A model generated the notes under the pieces. That model was not told the origin of the DNA and made no database searches. It saw only the letters and a program-made list of their open reading frames with translations. A DNA stretch of 64,000 bases, taken from assembly GCA_019055375.1 (NCBI GenBank), contig JAHQIW010007046.1:62001-126000 (forward strand). The letters are read 5' to 3'. The first letter of the stretch is position 1, and each line of letters starts with the position of its first letter. The translations under genes and the position numbers were made by a program. This stretch comes from Parelaphostrongylus tenuis. Lineage: Eukaryota > Nematoda > Chromadorea > Rhabditida > Metastrongylidae. Positions 1-12,800 of the stretch are shown here, piece by piece.

Positions 1-380
1 AACATGCATCGGTTTTTTACCCAGAGAGAATAGATTTCCCCAACTTGAAGATTCCTCGAAGAAAGAAATTTCTGTGATATTAACTAATTTGTTATTCTAA
101 TGCTTTGCTTTTGAATTCGCAAAATTTTTTCGATTACTTTGTTATCTAGCCGCAGCCTGAAGTATTCTTTGTCAGAACTAAGCGTACCTGTGGTCAATTT
201 TATGGAATATTATTCAGTTTAGTTTTGCGCGAGCAGTTCGTCCGACACGAAAATAATAGCTGAATATTCAATCTGTACTGAAAAAAATGCTTTTAGCTGT
301 ATTTTGTTTAGCTACCTAGTTTTTCAATTATCTGAAGTGCTTTTCATTTTCAGTCGAAGTTTATATGTTCTTGCTTTCAG

Positions 381-2432
381 ATTGGCTTGACTCATTCCTA
401 CTTAGCAATTGGAGCGACAATTTGCTTTATTGCCATCGTTAACGCACCGAATTTCCTCACCTATAAAATTCATGAAATACGGTAATGACCTATATTCAAC
501 ACCTAAAAAACTATCCATTTTTATACAAAAAGAATCGAATCTATCGAAATCTATTTGGTCTCAGTAAGATTTGACAACCACACTCAAAAATAAGAGGTAT
601 CACATAATGTGAAGCATTGTTTATTATATAGAAACTTATAAACTATAATACAACAGTCAAGTGCTATTAATTTGCTTGAAATCGCATTCTTTATGTCATG
701 ATGAATATTCTTTACCATACGACTTAATCTACTGAATAACCTTTTATCTCTTTCATCTTAACATCTAGCTATCAAAATATCACTTAAGCATCAAGAACAA
801 GCGCAAGATAAGCTTTTTCTGAAGGGTCGGAATGGAGGGCAGATAACAGAAATGTACCGAATTTTGCTACTGGTGTAGAAATAATCATCACTATTTTTTA
901 TTCGTCTAAATATCAGCATAACAAATAAATAAGTTTCAGCCTTAACGATACTTGCACGGTCAAGGATGCCTCATTTCTCGGTGCTCCAGCGTATCTACCT
1001 GGGATAGCGGAGATCGCTCTAGCACGACACTGTCTCGTAAGCGTTCAGCATTTTATATTATTTGTGATTATTGTTTCGGCTTGATAACTTAAGGGATTGT
1101 GCTCTTGATTTTTCACGTAACTGAACTTTTTTTCTCCGATTTCATTCAGTATCTCAGCACTGCGATTAGGTCTATTGCCCGAACGTACTAAATTACGAAA
1201 AAATAGATAGACGTGTTCATGAGCTGGAATGCCTGCATGATAGAATGGCTAAAAGTAATGGAGTAACGGATGAATCAGAAGAAATATGTTCTCTAGGTTC
1301 GCCGTTATTCGTGCACATTTTCAGCCCCTTGGCAAAAGCGCATTTGTACGGTTTTTGAGAGTTCTAGTGGTCATTCGATGGATAAAATTTGAAAATTTGA
1401 ACGTTGTTCTCCATTTTTGAAACGTTTTTCTCACTGCTTCGTTGCAGTGAAAATAAAATTAAGTTTCATATTTGAGGATTTCTCACTATAAAGAGCTTTT
1501 TCTTTAGACTTCTGGCAAATATTCGGTTACTTAAATCTCAGCAATTTCAATGACAACTTAGATGTTTAGAAGGACTTTCTAGTGCGCTGTGGACAGCTAA
1601 AAAAGATTAAATTTCGCACTCGACGCGCATTCTTTGCACCTATATGGCAGATATATGGATCGTGCGGTTCATTGGTAGCATAGTAAATAACGCCAATGTT
1701 GCGAAATCTCATCATCCACATTCCGGTGCATCTAACGCTCCGGGTGAGAAACAATATTCTTTTGGCTGTTGCAGCGCAGTGAGAAGTCCTTTTTAGGGAC
1801 CAAGTCCAGCATCAAAATCGTTGAGATTCATGCGATCGAATGACTGTTAAAAGTGTGGAGATAAGCTATTTCCAGCGAAAAAAGTCCGAGTGTGATACAT
1901 AATTTTATTTCTATGCTACAGTATACTAAGAAGGTCATTTGAATTTTAAAGTACGCAATTCAGTTTCTCGAGATTTCCTACTGAATTAAAATCTTAGCAC
2001 AGATAACGGAAAAGTGACATTTTTCTCTATTGCGGAAACATCTGAGAATTAAACGTTTCCAGGTTATGATAAACATCTCTTCTAGGTGTTCCGTCTAGTG
2101 TTTTGGATTTCGGGTCTCGTATTCAAAGTAATTCCGTGCTGCCTTTTGTCGTTGTTCGTATGGCTACTACTCGGCATTCTTAAAGAGGCTCGATTTTACC
2201 TTTTCATCTTTAGTATCATTTTACAATTTTTTTTGGATGCGAGAGACTACTGTACTACTGTTCACATTCTCTCATTTTGGAGACCAAATCTTTATTTGAT
2301 AAGCTGATTTTTATTTACATCTGGGAAACCTAGAATTGAACCTACGCGTGAAATAGAGTTGCGTAATATATGTAACATTAGTTTCTTTCAGTCAACTGTT
2401 TTTTGAAAGCTTCGTAAAAACATTAACATATC

Positions 2433-2502
<70 letters not shown>

Positions 2503-5500
2503 TTGGCCTTCTTCGAGGTTGCCGCGATACATTTCGTTCGTTGCTGACGTACGTTTCGTCAGTATCGTTATCATTGCAGCCACTCGCGCTCCAGAACAGA
2601 AATGGGGTTTGAAACTTTGGCACTAAGCACCATAATTTCTCTAACTTAACTTTAACCGACATACTGTCATTAAGAGCATAAAACAGTAAGGATGATTTAC
2701 ACTGGCTGGAAGCCACATTTGCAAGCGCATTCTTGAAGGTAGAAATCATTAATTCTTTGGATAAAGACGCGCGATGCTAGCTTCGTCCCGCTCGCGCGCG
2801 TCGGAGGAGTCCATTGTGCCGAGTGTTTGGTGATGCCAGCCATCCAAAAAAAAAATGCTGATTCGATTCATTTCCATGACGCTTCGTAGGCGAATTCTTT
2901 GGAAATTTTTTCGTTTTGAGTTCAACATGCGCCTTATCACTAACACTATATCGCACCATATCTCCTATCGTAACAGCGCAGCATAGGTGATCCTTAAGGA
3001 ATACTTGTAGCATGAAGTAATTGCATCTAACTTACTTACATATGAAATAACAATAACATTACTCAAATAATGCGATAATATGATACAATACAATACAAGT
3101 ACAATGAATACTTCTGCAAATCCAATTATTGATTACGAACAGCAATAGAGGTCTATTGAACCCTTCATTACTAATCGACATCATAAAGTAACACCAAGAA
3201 AGCTGTTGTGAAGCATTTTGGGGGGATATCAAACCAGCAACTTTTTTCTCGATGACTAGTGCCACTAACCACTCTGCACTACGCAATGATGGCCGCCGCC
3301 AGCTTCGGCTGGGCACGACTAGCACCACGACCTATTTGTACCCGGAGAATTAAAATGGGTCACATAATAAATTTATTAACATGTGTAACTTAATAGAATA
3401 TATCTTTTCTAAAACTGATGCGTTTACAACAAATTTTATTTCTTCTCAAAATTTCAGGTGAAGGCGAATCGACAGCGATTGTTACAGAGTTCCCACTCTG
3501 TCAGCAGCAGTGAGCGTAATGGGAAGAACTCTCTCAGTTCGGGTGTTGACAGAGCTAAACAACATCGAACATCCAGTCTAAAGTGATAGATTTTGCTATT
3601 CTCCTTATATCATTGTAGTAACAGCTCCAGTGCTTATATCAAAGTCAACAGAGCAAGACAAAGATATTCAAGTCTGATTACACAAATATGAGCTATTTGT
3701 GCTAATTTCAGGGCAGCAAGTAGAGAAAGAGCTGATCGAACAACGAACATGTTGCTGGCTATCGTCTTCGTGATGTTATTCACTGAAATGCCTCAGGGAA
3801 TCATGGCTTTACTGTCGGGTTAGTTTGCTATCGATTCTACAATCCAAGGTACCAAATACCAATGCAGTACTTTGTGCGTAGTGTGACAGGCAGCAATTTT
3901 AAATGCCTTTTCATTTCTGATGCTGTTTTAGGAAGGCTGAGACTTCCCACCGGTGCATATGCAATATTAAACACGAAGGCCTTAGACCTAGAGGCGGTCA
4001 TACTAAATTATTAGAGATCTTTATCAGAAGCAATCACCCACCCATATGGAGAAGAGAAAACTGTGCTGCTTTGTGAATCGAAGTCTTCTAGGAGAGCTGC
4101 GATTCATTGTTCTGGCTGCAATTATCTATTAGAAACAAGAAATTCATGATATCGCCGAATAAAGTAGATCTCATTTCTACATATTGAACTTTCTGCAATT
4201 AGAACTTTCAAAATCAATCATTATCTCTAAAATCAGAGCAGATGTATTCTGCTCAAAAACTCTATTGGCCTGATCATGGCTACAATGAACACGTTTATCT
4301 TATAAACTCACTTTGATTATCCTCCTTTAGTTAACTAACAAAAACTGCTAATAAAGCTTTTCAGGCTCTCACAAGTCCCTTTTTAATTTCCTAACCGAAG
4401 TATAAGTAGATTTAGAGAATTACTTCGCTTGTGTTTACTGATTACTGCCCAAATGTTAAGAATTTTATAATTAACCAATATTCCTTCAACCTCGGCGTAA
4501 GTCATCAGTTATATTTTCTTTGTTGATTAGGCCTGTAGCACGAAGTCGCTAACATGAAAATTTATTTTGCTGATGTTTCCTCGTGTTTCGTCTTCTCCAG
4601 AGCCGATTATCTGAATTGATCGCCCACCGCCGTTTGTCGTCTTTGTGGATTGTCACCTTCGCATCGATCGAGTCGAACCTTACGCGGTGAAACACCTCTC
4701 GGATAAAAACCTCACTCGGCGAGCTATTCATGTCAGAATGGAGCGCATGTTTGAATAGCTGGTCTCCTATTCATAATTATTTGAACAGGTAATTAGCATG
4801 CGCTTTGTCCTGTATGTGTAGAGCTCGCTCAGTGAGGTTCTTCTGTCGAGCGGAACTTTACCGAAGAACGTGCGACTTGAGATCCACAACAAAGACAACT
4901 CAAATCGTCAGCTCTGAAAAAGACGAAACGAGTCGAAACATTGACCGAATAAAGCTTCTCATTAACAATCTCGTATTACAAGCTTAGTAAACGAAGGACA
5001 ATCAAATGCTGGAGCTGGGTTTTGAAATTCATCTCCACTCTAATTAATTCTAGGTATGTTATCCCAAGAATTTCGACGGCACGTTTACAATAATCTCGGC
5101 GATCTCTTAGACTTATTTTCGTTATGCGAGGCTTGCATGTCGTTCATCATCTACTGCTCAATGAGCGGACAATTTAGAAAGGTTTGTGCTTAGAACTTAT
5201 TATCCCCTGCTCGGCTATTTAATAAATAGTGTGAGGCTTACTTAGAAGAATATGCCCGATATTGCTTTTCATCTCGTCCTGATTCTACCGAATAAGTGAG
5301 TAGTAGATTGAGAAAAAGATGCAAAATGACAAAAAAAACAGATTTACTTGTAAGTAGTGGAGATGGCATATTTTCTTCAAGGTTTTTGAGATATTACAAC
5401 ACCACTTTTTTTTATTAAAATATAATATGACAAAATGTAGATATACATCGAGTTCAATTCACATTTGACAAGTATTGACTTGTTAACACTGATTTATTGT

Positions 5501-7432
5501 CAAAATCAAATTCTCTACAACAGTTTTGGCCACTGCGATTGTGTACTTAGAAGCTTATTTTCTCTTAGCTTTCTGTGTTTTGAGTAAGATCATTTCAAAG
5601 TCTCAATCTGACATATTTCAATAATATAGACAGCTACTTTTGGAGAATTTCCAGTAATACAACAACTTTCTGGCACTGATTTTTGGTTGTGACTGGGGCT
5701 ATAGGTAAATAAATCTGGAAATAGTAACAATAAGAAAAAGGAGGAGGATCGACTGACTGTAAATTTCAAATCAGCGTTTTTCCACAAAAAGAAATTTTCC
5801 TACTTTTGATTTTTGCTCAGGACTCTGGCAGAGAGGTTCGGTGTCGTATTGATTCAACGTGAGAAGGTAACAAGCAGCATAAACAGAACCAAAACTCGAC
5901 GAATATCCCACTAAAACGTAGTCGAAAACACAATCTGTAACTTTATAGAGCTCAAATCATAAACAGTCAGCGAGTTACATGATGCCAACAGATCGAAAGA
6001 ATCAGTTTGAAATGGTTGTACTCGTAATAATCTTTCCATAAGCTATTTATTTGATAAATCTGCTCCAAAATCGCATTCATCAGCTGCTCATGAGACCGCT
6101 GTAAACTATACGAACAGTTTGGTGCTTATAACTAGAAATTTTACTAGCAACTACTATTTAATTGTATACTGCTTAATGACTAAAAACACCGTTGCAGGAG
6201 TTTCACCGGGTGTTCATCCCGAAATCGATGCATTGTAATTCTCATCGTTCGTCAGCGTACCGTCGTCCATCTGAAACATATACCAAGATGACGCATTTGA
6301 AACCGAATAACTTTGACGAAAACGGGTCATTTTCTCAATACGATTCAGAAAAAACTGGCATCATGAAGTCGGTAAGCAGTGTTTTTCATTCTTACAATTC
6401 TTACTGTGAAAATTTCGCATGTACAGCCTAAAGTAACTTTTCTCATAGTAGGGTGTAATGTATAGTCAACAGTAAGTTACGCTGATTTGGCCTACCGTAG
6501 CCTCTTTAATGGGTTATTGCTAATAGGTAGATACGGTTAAAACTTGTCCGAGAGAATTGCGGAGTGAGAAGTTTGATGGTGCACTGCGTGACATGTGGGC
6601 CAGTGAATGGTAATCTTGGGTTCGAGTCTACTCCACATCAGGTCTCGAATTCTGTTTGAATTTCATCATTTTTCTGCTCGTATTTAACACGTTATTAGCA
6701 TTTGTTGGATATGAAGTGTCAGAAAAGATTTACATTTAGCGTTTCCACTGATAAAATTTCTTTTGATTTTCCTCTTCAATCTAATTAGTTGTATATTGTT
6801 TAATGACCCATCTACACATACACCGTGTGTATACTGTGAATACTAGAAGATCTTTCATTTGGGTTCATTTTCCAACGTCCACCATCCGCGAAGGTCTCCG
6901 AACTATTTGTATATTAATTTGGCTTCTTCGTGAGGATTTTCTTGCCTTTGCACATATATTATTATTGCTGCCAAGTCGATCCTCCTTGGAATCCTGGGAA
7001 AGCCGTGCATGTGCGTTCCAACGTTCGTTGTATAAAGTCAACTTGTCCTAGAAGAATCTGGCGGCAATTTCTTGACCCGAGAGAAATGAGAGGTGCGGTG
7101 GACCCTTAAAGGAGTCGGACAAGCAACAAGCTCATGAAAAACGACTTCCATCTCAGTTGATGTAGCTGAATCAATCGAATCGTTACCGAAATATTTATCA
7201 TTTATATTTTTGAAACTCTTTGTTTTATATACTCACAAAAATTATCCTCATTTAGGAGATTAACAATGCAGAAAATGCTGATGTCACTCGCACAACTTCA
7301 CCACCAGACCTTTCGACATGTGCTCCGAATGAGACATGCTTGGATGAAGACGAGAGATGCCACTTAGTTGACAACATAAAAGAAGCCATCATGAACAGTA
7401 GCATCAAGGAGCAGCATTTCAAGAATATCTAG
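381..7432 (+). CDS. DMSR/FMRFamide-like neuropeptide GPCR, 5'-partial, 8 exons
   Basis: Seen: eight exons with matching phases at 381-481, 940-1036, 2086-2187, 3458-3582, 3712-3818, 5054-5181, 6198-6371 and 7256-7432 (TAG stop), giving about 340 residues. Exon 1 reads into a TM4-like segment with VNAPNFLTYKI; exons 2-3 give the extracellular loop (LNDTC) and TM5; exon 4 is a Ser-rich third intracellular loop; exon 5 carries TM6 with MLFTEMPQGIMALLSG; exon 6 carries TM7 with NLGDLLDLFSLCEACMSF and IIYCSMSGQFRK; exons 7-8 are a hydrophilic C-tail. Known: the GDL-DL, YC-MS-QFR and E-PQGI-A signatures typify nematode myosuppressin/FMRFamide (DMSR, SRW-type) receptors, plasma-membrane Gi/o-coupled receptors for FLP peptides. 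Inference: N-terminus and TM1-3 lie left of the window. Odd: the exon 3 donor is GC, not GT. A weak AATAAA is at 7746-7751. Confidence 0.85.
2188..3457 (+). other. Probable GC-AG intron in the GPCR gene
   Basis: Exon 3 stays open to a TGA near 2305, but residues after LLLGILKE stop looking like the receptor family. Ending the exon at 2187 (AAAGAG|GCTCGA) and joining to the TTTCAG acceptor at 3451-3457 gives ILKE-VKANRQRLL in phase, as expected for the end of TM5 and start of the third loop. No GT lies at the right point and phase. GC donors are a known minority class; the downstream match to the GC-donor consensus (GCAAGT) is poor, so a damaged donor is possible. Confidence 0.55.
2432..2498. 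repeat. (AT)n microsatellite
   Basis: About 65 bp of nearly pure AT dinucleotides inside GPCR intron 3, with one phase slip near 2455. It is followed at about 2500-2580 by a GC-richer block containing the palindromic hairpin CTGACG/CGTCAG. Confidence 0.9.
4545..4990. repeat. Inverted-repeat element (family E), intronic
   Basis: The left end (4545-4620, read on the minus strand) and the right end (4900-4990, plus strand) share the order CGGCTCTGAARA, AGACGAAAC, then a TTAAC/CTCGT-rich end, forming a foldback element inside GPCR intron 5. Related single copies lie at about 9180-9300, 33880-34060 and 63660-63800. The AGACGAA...GTCGAAAC block resembles a hammerhead stem II plus GAAA, but the core and cleavage site are not convincing in these copies. 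Confidence 0.55.
6555..6650 (+). repeat. tRNA-like fragment
   Basis: A block ending GGTTCGAGTCTACTCCACAT carries a near-consensus Pol III B box (GGTTCGANTCC, one mismatch) and a CACTGCGTGACATG run upstream. No full cloverleaf can be drawn. Probably a decayed tRNA-derived repeat in GPCR intron 7. Confidence 0.35.
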
Positions 7433-8696
7433 AGTTTTATAAGAATTTCTAAGATCCGTACTCTTCGATCTGCGGACATGAGGTTACTAAAACTAAATTC
7501 ACTTAGTACAATGCAGTATAGTGATAGTGACCGACTTTTCGGCGGTTTTTTCCTTCCTCAGAACCTGGAAGAGTCAATTTGACGTGCAATCTAGTAACCC
7601 AAGCACTTTCTCACCAAAACAGATAAATCTGATTCATCCATATCTAAATAGAATATCTGAGTAAACTGCTTTTCAATATGGCTCTTCTCGGCTCTGAAGA
7701 AGGTGAATTCTTGGAAGGCACTATACTTAAACAGATATTGTACTAAATAAACAGTATTATAAACAACCGCGTATCCTCTGCTCAAAAGGTAGGAAATGCA
7801 CAATACCGAGGTCAATCGATAGTCGCCCTTGGGAGTTTTTGGGATCGTTAACTCTGATATCGATTTATTTGTAAACTTCTTATATTAGACAAATTCATAT
7901 GTAATTCACAGTACCTATACTGAATCACTGTGAATGTCATATTCTATTCAGCTTCAGTTTACCGTAGCATGTATAATTCCCAAGGCCAGCTACCCATTGT
8001 CTTCGGTACTCTTTGATGAATCTGTGTTTCTTCTTCCTGATCCAAAAAGAAGAAACATGAAATTTATTCAGCTATCTTATACGCAAGCACTGGCTTTTCA
8101 CAAAGAGTCATATGTCTATAGTTGAAGTCATTTTATATGAAAATCTATGCCTCCATCTCTCATATACGCTTTTTGATAAATTCTATCTTATGTCTGTATC
8201 GTTTTGATCATGAAGTCTCAGGATTGAAATCCTTCTTCGACGGCTTTTCTTGAGGCATAAACCCATTGTCAGCTGTCTAGTCACGATAATTTATGCATAT
8301 TGCCAATGTTCGGGTCACTTTATATATTGAATAGTTGAGCCTTTTTCAATTGTCTATTGATCGATGATTTTGACCACAGGAAATCAGAACGTTCTGTAAG
8401 GTTGTCCTTAACTGTTCATTAGAAGGAAAATCCACTCATGAGCTCAAGGATTTCTACCGAATCTTAAAACGAGTTTTAGAGTTAGTTATTTGTTTTGTCT
8501 TTCCCGGTAGAGTAATATTGACATTGTCCTAATTATTTTTCTGATGTACATCCGAGTTTATTGAGAATTGTAATCATCGTCTCTGAAATTATTAACAGGT
8601 ACCGTGAAAATTGTTATTGAAAGTGGAATTTCAAATAAAATTACTTTTATTCAATCGCTCCAGCAGTGATAAGATTTCATGGATATTCCAGTAATT
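7433..8696. other. Intergenic, no gene seen
   Basis: AT-rich sequence downstream of the GPCR stop. Open frames are short and lack splice sites or family resemblance. No repeat recognised. Confidence 0.6.
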
Positions 8697-8870
8697 TATA
8701 GTGATGTGCAAAACTTTCGCATCAGATAGATCGTTGTAGCCTAGAAAGAGTGGTGTGCGAAACGGGCGTCAGTAGTGTCAATGGTTAGAGCCCGCGCTCC
8801 CGGAGAGAGGGATGCAGGTTCTAGTCCCGCCTGACGTGGAGTTTTGGACATACTCTACATTAAAAGTGGA
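8697..8870 (+). mobile_element. tRNA-like TIR element, family B copy
   Basis: Ends are inverted: TAGTGATGTGCAAAACTTTC on the left and GAGTTTTGGACATACTCTAC on the right, separated by a tRNA-like core (CGTCAGTAGTGTCAATGG ... GGTTCTAGTCCCGCCTGACG). The acceptor-like CGTCAG/CTGACG can pair. Other copies are at 29510, 29807, 37406 and 60251. Confidence 0.6.
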
Positions 8871-9888
8871 AGTCTCAAAATCTATAACTGAATCGGTACG
8901 CACAAAAATAAGACAACATTGACAATGAATTATGAAAGTGGTTCAGTTAGCCAGTCCTTTGAATTTTCTTGAGGCAGTCTTTGGGTACGTTCTTGTTTGC
9001 TCAAAAGCTGCCAAAGTCACAGTTCAAAAGTTCGGCCGCCTTCGGTACCTTGGCATGAGTAATAAAGAAAAGGAAAGTAGTTTACGAATAGTCTTTTTTT
9101 TCAATTGAACTCGCCCGAAGTTGGTATTCCTCTCTTGAAAATCGATGGCTAACGCTTCGGTGACTTCGCTTTTTTCGCAATCTTCTTAGCACTTATTAAG
9201 GAGAGGACACCGGTGTGGACACACTGTGAGAAAAAGTGATAAGAAAACTTTAACGAAGGCGAAGTTGTCGAAACATTATCGACCGAATTTCATGAAAAAA
9301 ATGCCAACCTTGGAAAATCACATTCAATAGAAAGTAAACTTTTCATTATGGTGCTATCAAGCTTCATTCAAGGATAATAGTTACAGCAGTGACATTTCTA
9401 ACGTTAAGAGAACCATGCATATCTTATAACCAGCAGACGAAGATTATTTTGAACTATGGGGAACGGCCATTGAGGCTGCATTTCACAGCGCGATTTTCAT
9501 TATAAGATCAGAATTTTTGGAGATCTTCCTGCGCCGCACCGCGACGGGCATCACAACCCACTCGGCGGCGGCTCCCCCATTGTATAAGTTGCTGAATTTT
9601 ATTGTGGAAGTTGTGATGTACAAGTTGTTGTGAAAATTGCTGATTAATAAATCAATGTTTTTAGTTGAAGATTTAAAGTATCAGAATTCTGTAATATATG
9701 GTTCGAAAATATGTACCTTCGCCGAGGAAGAGATTTATACTAGGTTGAGAAGAAAATTTCCATCGCTTGAATGGGAATGTAGTTTTCTCACAAAATCGTA
9801 CGTGATTTTCATATCGTCTGAAAGGTCTACTTCTTGCGCATCTATTGATTTATAATCTTTCTATATCTGCTGCAGAATGGAACTGTCC
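8871..9888. other. Intergenic; one decayed family E repeat, otherwise nothing
   Basis: About 9180-9300 resembles one arm of the family E repeat (GAAGGCGAAGTTGTCGAAAC). The remainder is AT-rich without supportable genes. Confidence 0.4.
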
Positions 9889-10232
9889 ATGGAACTAAAA
9901 CGTTTGTTGATACTTTACGAGTACAAAATTGGTTAAAATGCTGCTGATGATGCTCACGCGAATCAACAAAGCTTGGGGCGACCGTACGATTGGAGAATCA
10001 ACAATCCGCGAGCGATTTCGTAAGTTCAAAGCAGGTAATGAAGAGCTGACTAACAGACCGATATCCGGACGAGCAACCGAACTCGATGATGATGACTTGA
10101 TTTCTGGTTTGGAATGAGCCGTCATCAATGAGTGGCACTTCAATCAAATCCGAAACCTAGCGGACCGATTGCAAAAAGTGGTGGGTAATGATGGCCTGTA
10201 TTTTGAAGAACAGTTGTTGCTGTTTGTTGTCT
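9889..10232 (+). pseudogene. Internally deleted mariner-like transposase
   Basis: Three consecutive pieces match a mariner transposase in order. MELKRLLILYEYKIG, then a stop and about a 1-nt frame slip, then INKAWGDRTIGESTIRERF and FRKFKAGNEELTNRPISGRA (first helix-turn-helix and the RSGRP-like linker). A TGA follows, then QIRNLADRL (start of the second HTH) runs straight into QKVVGNDGLYFEE, which in mariner transposases is the extreme C-terminus. The whole DD34D catalytic domain is therefore missing. Known: mariner (bandit-type) elements occur in hookworms. No clear terminal inverted repeats were found. Non-functional. Confidence 0.75.
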
Positions 10233-11864
10233 GAATATATGCATAAATTTCGAATGTTTCATCAAATGATGGAAATTGTCTTTCCAACTTAGTAAAATGG
10301 TGAATGGGCTCTCGTTTCACACTTACTTGTAAGTTTTTTTGATGAAGTACTACACAGTAGAACGTGTGCTTCCAATCACACCCTCACAAAAATGGCGACA
10401 AAAATGTACGATAAAAGAGAGCAATATGTTTTGTTGAAGGTGTAGCTTACTCATTGAAAATCATTGATTCCAACAAGGCATGTTGTTCTTCTCTGAAAAA
10501 ACACCTTTGTGTACCATTTGTTTGTGAAAATAAAGTGCCTTAAAAGTCTGAACTTGATATGCTTCAAATTATCCGTGTTTCACCGCACTTCATGATATTC
10601 TTGTGAATCGACTACATTTTCTTTCATTCGACATCAAGGCTGGAGTGGAACAAATAAAGTAGAAAACCTAGCAAAGTTGACGAATCCGCAGTTTTTTTTT
10701 TTGTAAAAGAATCTGTCACAAAAATTGGCGAAGTAAAGATGAAGAACTCTGTAATTTTCACTAGGTTATAAGTACTATGTGAGTCTCTAAGAAAATGAGC
10801 GTTCAGCGCAGTCATTACTCTCAAATGGTACGATTCTGTGTACTGGTCACATTGAAAACTTCATCTTTACGATGTCTACAATTTAGCATCAGAGTTGCTT
10901 GTGTGATAAAAAAAAAACACCAGGCAAATACGCCTACATGCTCTTGCCACTCATTATATAGGTCAAATATGGATGTACGTGCCTCCGCATGCCTCATGAA
11001 GACCAATGCATGTTGCAGCTCTCAGGATTTGATCAGCGCCACAAAAATTATCCTTGGCTTTGCGCAATGATCGATAAAATCACTTTATCTATATCTTCGA
11101 TCACAATGTTTCGATGGATAATCTTTATAATTTACATAATTAACTGATAGAATGCGACAAGATAGGCAATAAAAGCAGAAAGCGCGCGCGAAGCATCGAC
11201 AAAAATTCCAAACCTCAAAGTACAACAAGAAGCACCAAAAAAGTTGATCACATCGTGAATATGGAAATGATTAGTTTCATACAATAGAATTATTCATTAC
11301 CATAGAGAATTTACTCTTAGAAAGTTGAGTAAGTGAGGCAGGCAGGTTACGGGCAGCACACGGGAATTTGAAGTATAACTATCGCCATTATTGTTACAAA
11401 GATTGCCGTAGGCAATCGTTCCACTAGAAAAGGCGAAAAACACATGACATCAGAAGAGACGAGGAATGTGAGGAGATCCACTACGACCGGGTGCTTTTGC
11501 GAACAAGGATACATTGTTCCCGTTGAAGTCGTTTTCCAATGAAAGGTATCGTAGAGTGTTTGTTACTTTACAGTATGGTCACGTGCTTCTCTTATGGTCC
11601 GATGGAGCGGATATCGTAACAGAACGCTTGACCTGATCGGCGAGGCTACGAGCCGGCGACATTGAGCAGTCTCGTGACGGCACGTTTGAGGCAAATTCAC
11701 CTCAAAGAAACAATACAGTACAGTAAAATATGTTTGAAAACTTGAAAGAGTAATTTTGCAACTTCAAATAGAATCGGTCTCATCTCGTTACTTTTATTTC
11801 CATTGTAGTCTACATAGCACCTAGTTTAAGAACCAAAAATTTAAAAAAAAACATAACCACAATA
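10233..11864. other. Intergenic, no gene seen
   Basis: Mixed AT-rich sequence with open frames up to about 90 codons on both strands, none with splice support or recognisable motifs. Confidence 0.5.
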
Positions 11865-11924
11865 ATCTGATAATCACATAACATGTTGTGAACCTTTCGT
11901 AAGATTTGGTATGCTACCTATCAA

Positions 11925-11972
11925 GTACTAGACAGACGCCTATTTCGCTCTTCCAAGCTTCTCAGTTGTACG
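11925..11972 (-). ncRNA. Hammerhead ribozyme motif, decayed
   Basis: Minus strand: core CTGAGA (CTGANGA with one base lost), short stem II ending GAGC, then GAAA, a 4-bp stem III ATAG-GCGT-CTGT, site GTC, and TAGTAC, which pairs with upstream GTACAA except at one position. The order is that of a type I hammerhead; the core deletion should abolish cleavage. Confidence 0.5.
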
Positions 11973-12249
11973 CTACCTTTTGCTTCAGCTGATCCTTTGC
12001 AGGGGTACACACCCATACTTATATAGAAATCGACGCCGAATAACAAATCACCGCAAGTTAGGTGATAAAATCCTCTGACATCGTAGTGACCAGCAGTCAA
12101 GCTCGTGGCTGGTGTAATAAATCATATCTACTTATTCGAATTTTTTTTCGTGCGATTTCATCACTCGACTTGCGGTGATTTGTTACTCGGCGTCGATTCC
12201 TTGATAAGTAGGGGGTGCATACCCCTACAAGGGAATGGCTGAACCAAAG

Positions 12250-12304
12250 GGCACCGTTCTACAGGTGAGCCTGGAAGGGCGAAAGAGGATCCTGTCTAGT
12301 GCTT
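12250..12304 (+). ncRNA. Hammerhead ribozyme motif, decayed
   Basis: Right-arm counterpart of the motif at 11925. The core is CAGGTGA instead of CTGATGA; stem II GCC..GGGC, then GAAA, stem III AGAG-GATC-CTGT, then site GTC and TAGTGC. Recognisable only by comparison with the other arm and with the copies at 36262 and 53231. Confidence 0.4.
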
Positions 12305-12800
12305 AGTAAGTGCCATACCAGACCTCATGAAAGGCTCAAAACATGTTACGTGATTATCACATTATCATTGCTTTTGAACGAGGTCTACAAAAGCAGTCGA
12401 ATGAAGAGGGGAAATGACGATGTTTTTGTTTATATTTACTGATCTGCCAAATTGATGCAAGTAAATGACACATTTCAAACAGCATTTGGCTATCCAATGA
12501 AAGTACTTGAAATGTAAAACGACTTAATAGATGTGTGCGTCACGAATCAGACAAGGAGCAAAAAATCGCGGCTGTGATGTCAGCAGTTTGTTCTTAGCAA
12601 TTTGACAAACGACTTTTTGATAACTTTCGTCCTCCTATCAACAATAATATCAATTTTAGACTGTAAGCAGCAGTGCAGTTTTCGAGACTTTGGGATAGGA
12701 AAATTAGGGTCATTCACGAAACTACGACTGAAATAGAACCTGCGCTGCAATTGGCGAGCTCTACTGCTGGCAAAAGAGCAGTAGAAGTATTCAAATATAA

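Larger units (their letters stand above)
11865..12368. repeat. Foldback element with hammerhead-like motif on both arms
   Basis: The left end GATAATCACATAACATGTT is the inverse of the right end AACATGTTACGTGATTATC. Inside, the arms match over most of their length (for example AAATCACCGCAAG against CTTGCGGTGATTT, and the GGCGTCGATT block). The minus-strand motif at 11925-11972 and the plus-strand motif at 12250-12304 are mutated hammerhead ribozymes pointing outward. A single right-arm copy is at 53160-53345. Confidence 0.75.

Noticed and set aside
2500..2590. Minus-strand CGATACTGACGAAACGTACG ... GAAATGTATCG, hammerhead-like
   Set aside because: CTGACGA and GAAA are present and the ends pair, but there is no NUH triplet before the return strand and no room for stem III; the CTGACG/CGTCAG hairpin explains it better.
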